A program made the translations under genes and the position numbers. A stretch of DNA of 15,207 nucleotides from Halanaeroarchaeum sp051744605 (lineage in GTDB: Archaea > Halobacteriota > Halobacteria > Halobacteriales > Halobacteriaceae). Position 1 is the stretch's first letter; every line of letters starts with the position of its first letter. This document shows, piece after piece, positions 13,231 to 15,207 of this stretch. The stretch covers positions 1-15,207 of the forward strand of contig JBNJDE010000050.1 of NCBI GenBank assembly GCA_051744605.1, written 5' to 3'. A model generated the notes under the pieces. It did no database searches. It was given only the letters and a program-made list of their open reading frames with translations, and had not been told where the DNA came from.

Positions 13231-14544
13231 TCAGGCGAACGGATTCGTCCGGACGATCGACTGTTCGCGACCGGGACCGATGCTGAGTGCGTATGCCGGC
13301 ACACCGACTTCCGTCTCGACGTACTCGACGTATTCCCGTGCGGCCGCCGGGAGAGCGTCGTACCCCTCCGCGGCGACCTCGTCCCAGTCGACTTCGGGCC
13401 AGCCGTCGAAGGTCCGATAGACCGGATCACAGTCGCCCCAGCGTTCGGTCGTGGCAGGCATCGTTTCTATCGTCTCGCCGTCGAGCTCGTAGGCGTGCCC
13501 GACCTTCACTTCGTCGAGGCCGGCGATGACGTCGAGGTGGTTGATCGCGATGCCGGTGAACCCGCTCGCACGTGCCGCGTGGCGAAGCATCGGGAGGTCG
13601 AGCCACCCGACACGGCGCGGACGGCCCGTGACGGTCCCGTATTCGCCGCCCTCCTCGCGGATGTACTCGGCCAGATCACCGTCGAGTTCGGTCGGTAGCG
13701 GCCCCGTGCCGACCCGGGAGAGATAGGCCTTCACGATCCCGATGACCTCCCCGCGTCCGACGTCCGTTACCCCGAGACCGGTGCCGGTCGCCGCGTAGCC
13801 AGCGGTCGGATTCGACGACGTGACGAACGGATAGATGCCGTGGTCGATATCGAGCGACGTCCCCTGTGCACCTTCGAGCATCACGTCGTCGCCGTCGTGG
13901 ACGTGCTGAGCGAGGAACTCGCCGGCGTTCACGTCCATCCCCGCCGAGCGGATGCGATCACCGAAGGCGCTGTACTCCTCGAACAGTGCTTCGACGTCGA
14001 ACTCCTCGCCCGCGGTCTTGCCGTAGACGTCCTCGTAGATGGCTCGTTTCTGCGGGACGACGTACTCGAGTCGCTCGCGGAGGACGTCGGGATCGAGGAG
14101 GTCGCCGATCCGGATACCCCGACGACCGACCTTGTCCTCGTAGGTAGGGCCGATGCCCCGGCCCGTAGTGCCTGCTTCGAGGTCGGAGTCGCTCTTCGCC
14201 TCCTCTTCGATGCCGTCGAGCACGCGATGATACGGTAGGATGACGTGCGCTCGGCGAGCAACCCGGACGTCGGGGTCCAGGCCTCGTTCTTTGAGGGCGT
14301 CGATCTCGTCGAAGAGCGTCCGGGGGTTGATGACGACGCCGTTGCCGAGGACGCCGGTCTTTCCCCGCACGGCTCCGCTCGGAACGAGCGAGAGTTTGTA
14401 CTCCTCGCCGTCCAGAACGACGGTGTGTCCGGCGTTGTCCCCGCCCTGGTATCGAGCGACGACGTCGGCGTGATCGCCGTAGAGGTCGACGATTCCCCCC
14501 TTGCCTTCGTCGCCCAGCTGCGCACCCACGATGGTGACGGTCAT
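13231..14544 (-). CDS. purA: Adenylosuccinate synthetase
   Basis: Joins IMP and aspartate using GTP, the first committed step from IMP to AMP, in the cytoplasm. The 437 residues match the family length. The start MTVTIVGAQLGDEGKGG holds the GTP-binding GDEGKG loop (11-16) with catalytic Asp12. GGDNAGHTV (34-42) carries catalytic His40. Also visible are QGTSLDIDHGIYPFVTSSNP, RRVGWLDLP and a C-terminal SIGPGREQSIVRTNPF. The frame extends upstream to 14751, but the ATG at 14542-14544 gives the canonical N-terminus and a TTTAGC box lies 23-28 bases before it. The upstream 69 codons (MWRRATPTLV...) look like non-coding translation. It is the first gene of the minus-strand group ending at cysS, separated from the next gene by an oligo-T tract. 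Confidence 0.96.
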   Translation of the reverse strand: MTVTIVGAQLGDEGKGGIVDLYGDHADVVARYQGGDNAGHTVVLDGEEYKLSLVPSGAVRGKTGVLGNGVVINPRTLFDEIDALKERGLDPDVRVARRAHVILPYHRVLDGIEEEAKSDSDLEAGTTGRGIGPTYEDKVGRRGIRIGDLLDPDVLRERLEYVVPQKRAIYEDVYGKTAGEEFDVEALFEEYSAFGDRIRSAGMDVNAGEFLAQHVHDGDDVMLEGAQGTSLDIDHGIYPFVTSSNPTAGYAATGTGLGVTDVGRGEVIGIVKAYLSRVGTGPLPTELDGDLAEYIREEGGEYGTVTGRPRRVGWLDLPMLRHAARASGFTGIAINHLDVIAGLDEVKVGHAYELDGETIETMPATTERWGDCDPVYRTFDGWPEVDWDEVAAEGYDALPAAAREYVEYVETEVGVPAYALSIGPGREQSIVRTNPFA

Positions 14545-14566
14545 GGATGAGCGTTCCCTCGCCCAG

Positions 14567-14572
14567 GCTAAA
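14567..14572 (-). promoter_or_regulatory. TATA-like box of purA
   Basis: The minus strand reads TTTAGC 23-28 bases before the purA ATG, at the leaderless distance. Confidence 0.4.
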
Positions 14573-14817
14573 CAGATTACGATACGCGCAACGCGACCAC
14601 CGATCGGAGCATCGAGCCAGCGTGACCCCACACCGACCCTGCCGATGGTGGCAACACGAACGTGGCCGATAGCTGTGTCGTCACGACCCAGGGTCGAGAT
14701 CGGTTCCGTTCGGGCATCTCGAACGAGAGTCGGCGTCGCCCGCCGCCACAAAGATTATGGTGATGCTCGAAAAATCGTCATATCTGCATCTTTCTTCCCG
14801 GCCTCCCGAGGACAACC

Positions 14818-14823
14818 TTTAAA
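14818..14823 (+). promoter_or_regulatory. TATA box of the winged-helix regulator
   Basis: TTTAAA lies 28-33 bases before the ATG at 14851, which predicts transcription starting within a few bases of the start codon. It is a good match in an AT-richer stretch. Confidence 0.6.
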
Positions 14824-14850
14824 GCGTGGAATGACAAGTTAACAAATGCC

Positions 14851-15156
14851 ATGATAGATAGGCTTGAGAAGGAAGTGGATATGTTGGAGCGACATCTGCA
14901 GGTCCTGAAGATGGTCATCGAAAACGAGCCCATCGGGATCGTCAAGATGTCCAACGAGACGGGCTACCCCCATCACAAGGTCCGGTACTCCCTCCGCGTG
15001 CTCGAAGAAGAGAACCTCATCGAGCCCTCCAGCCAGGGAGCGATCACCACCGACCGAACCTCCGAATTCGTCGACGACCTCGGTGGCAAGATCAACGAGA
15101 TCATCGACAAACTCGACGAGATGAAGATCGATTCGGTACCGACCGAAGCCGAGTAA
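14851..15156 (+). CDS. Small winged-helix transcriptional regulator with flanking coiled coils
   Basis: A 101-residue predicted DNA-binding protein. Residues 1-24 form a charged helix (RLEKEVDMLERHLQVLKMVI). Residues 28-58 make the helix-turn-helix: IGIVKMSNETG, turn, then a basic recognition helix HHKVRYSLRVLEEENL (41-56). Residues 58-70 (EPSSQGAITTDRT) fit the wing, and a C-terminal amphipathic helix (72-92) probably dimerises. There is no ligand-binding domain or cysteine sensor. Its third codon positions and charge look haloarchaeal, and it starts directly after a clear TATA box. An ATG at 14846-14848 just upstream is out of frame and stops at once. Its TAA abuts the stop of the next minus-strand gene with no spacer. 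The target genes are unknown; divergence from purA makes local regulation possible but unproven. Confidence 0.82.
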   Translation: MIDRLEKEVDMLERHLQVLKMVIENEPIGIVKMSNETGYPHHKVRYSLRVLEEENLIEPSSQGAITTDRTSEFVDDLGGKINEIIDKLDEMKIDSVPTEAE

Positions 15157-15207
15157 TTACAGTTCGGGAACGGTCAGGTGGAACGCGTCTCGGCGGTCCT
15201 CGACCAG
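15157..15207 (-). CDS. C-terminal end of an unrecognised protein (partial)
   Basis: Reading leftwards from the window edge, the minus strand encodes LVEDRRDAFHLTVPEL and a TAA at 15157-15159. Only 16 residues are visible, so no family can be named. The stop is directly adjacent to the TAA of the winged-helix gene on the other strand, a tail-to-tail junction with no spacer. The reading is supported by GC-rich codon use and by the tight packing typical here. Confidence 0.5.
   Translation of the reverse strand: MVEDRRDAFHLTVPEL

Larger units (their letters stand above)
14545..14850. other. 306-bp divergent intergenic region without a convincing gene
   Basis: The region lies between purA (minus) and the winged-helix gene (plus). 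Its left end holds the purA promoter and its right end the regulator promoter. Bases 14580-14745 are GC-rich, and open frames there look like random translation (Arg/Ser/Thr-rich). Bases 14748-14800 are clearly AT-richer (AAAGATTATGG, GAAAAATCG, CATATCTGC) and could hold extra regulatory sites or a promoter for an unseen small RNA. I see no tRNA-like fold or convincing hairpin. Confidence 0.5.

Noticed and set aside
14545..14751. N-terminal extension of the purA frame
   Set aside because: PurA normally begins at MTVTIVGAQLGDEGKGG. The upstream 69 codons have no family match, and a promoter-like box lies within them.
1..15207. CRISPR array, tRNA, insertion sequence, toxin-antitoxin or phage genes
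   Set aside because: No regularly spaced repeats, cloverleaf-like segments, transposase or integrase motifs, or composition break were seen by eye on either strand.

Overview
The window reads as an ordinary chromosomal stretch of a halophilic archaeon (class Halobacteria). Supporting signs are the high GC content with strong G/C preference at third codon positions, very acidic proteins, start codons sitting about 25-32 bases downstream of TATA-like boxes (the leaderless arrangement typical of haloarchaea), and several small families I associate only with haloarchaea. I see no tRNA or rRNA gene, transposase, CRISPR array or integration site.

Layout. Left (1-3400): the end of an unrecognised gene, then panE (ketopantoate reductase, + strand). 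This faces a minus-strand group: a gamma-carbonic-anhydrase-like beta-helix protein, and cysE downstream of cysK with an ATGA overlap (two-step cysteine synthesis from serine). Left-centre (3400-6260): a haloarchaeal membrane protein (probably the DUF7260 family) and a PurD-like ATP-grasp ligase, both minus. A small acidic hypothetical protein is divergent from the ligase. Centre (6280-10280): a GTGA-overlapping minus-strand pair, a HyuA-type hydantoinase/oxoprolinase-like ATPase followed by a histone-deacetylase-fold amidohydrolase. A TctA-like multi-span membrane protein diverges from it. Right (10300-14550): a minus-strand run with purA (AMP synthesis), a tiny Trm112-like zinc protein, two small haloarchaeal hypothetical proteins (probably DUF7524 and DUF7523) and cysS, separated by short gaps with oligo-T tracts. 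Far right: a winged-helix regulator on + and the C-terminal tail of another minus-strand gene.

Functionally the window is mostly housekeeping: cysteine synthesis and charging (cysK, cysE, cysS), purine synthesis (purA) and the CoA precursor pantoate (panE). The parts most worth a second look are the HyuA/HDAC pair with its divergent TctA-like carrier, the PurD-like ligase that lacks expected PurD motifs, and the gamma-carbonic-anhydrase relative that has lost one zinc ligand. No mobile or defence system is evident, and I do not claim one.

Several starts were chosen inside longer open frames, using family N-termini, overlapping stop/start codons or TATA spacing. These are the gamma-CA-like gene, cysE, the DUF7260-like gene, cysS, the DUF7524-like gene, the Trm112-like gene and purA.
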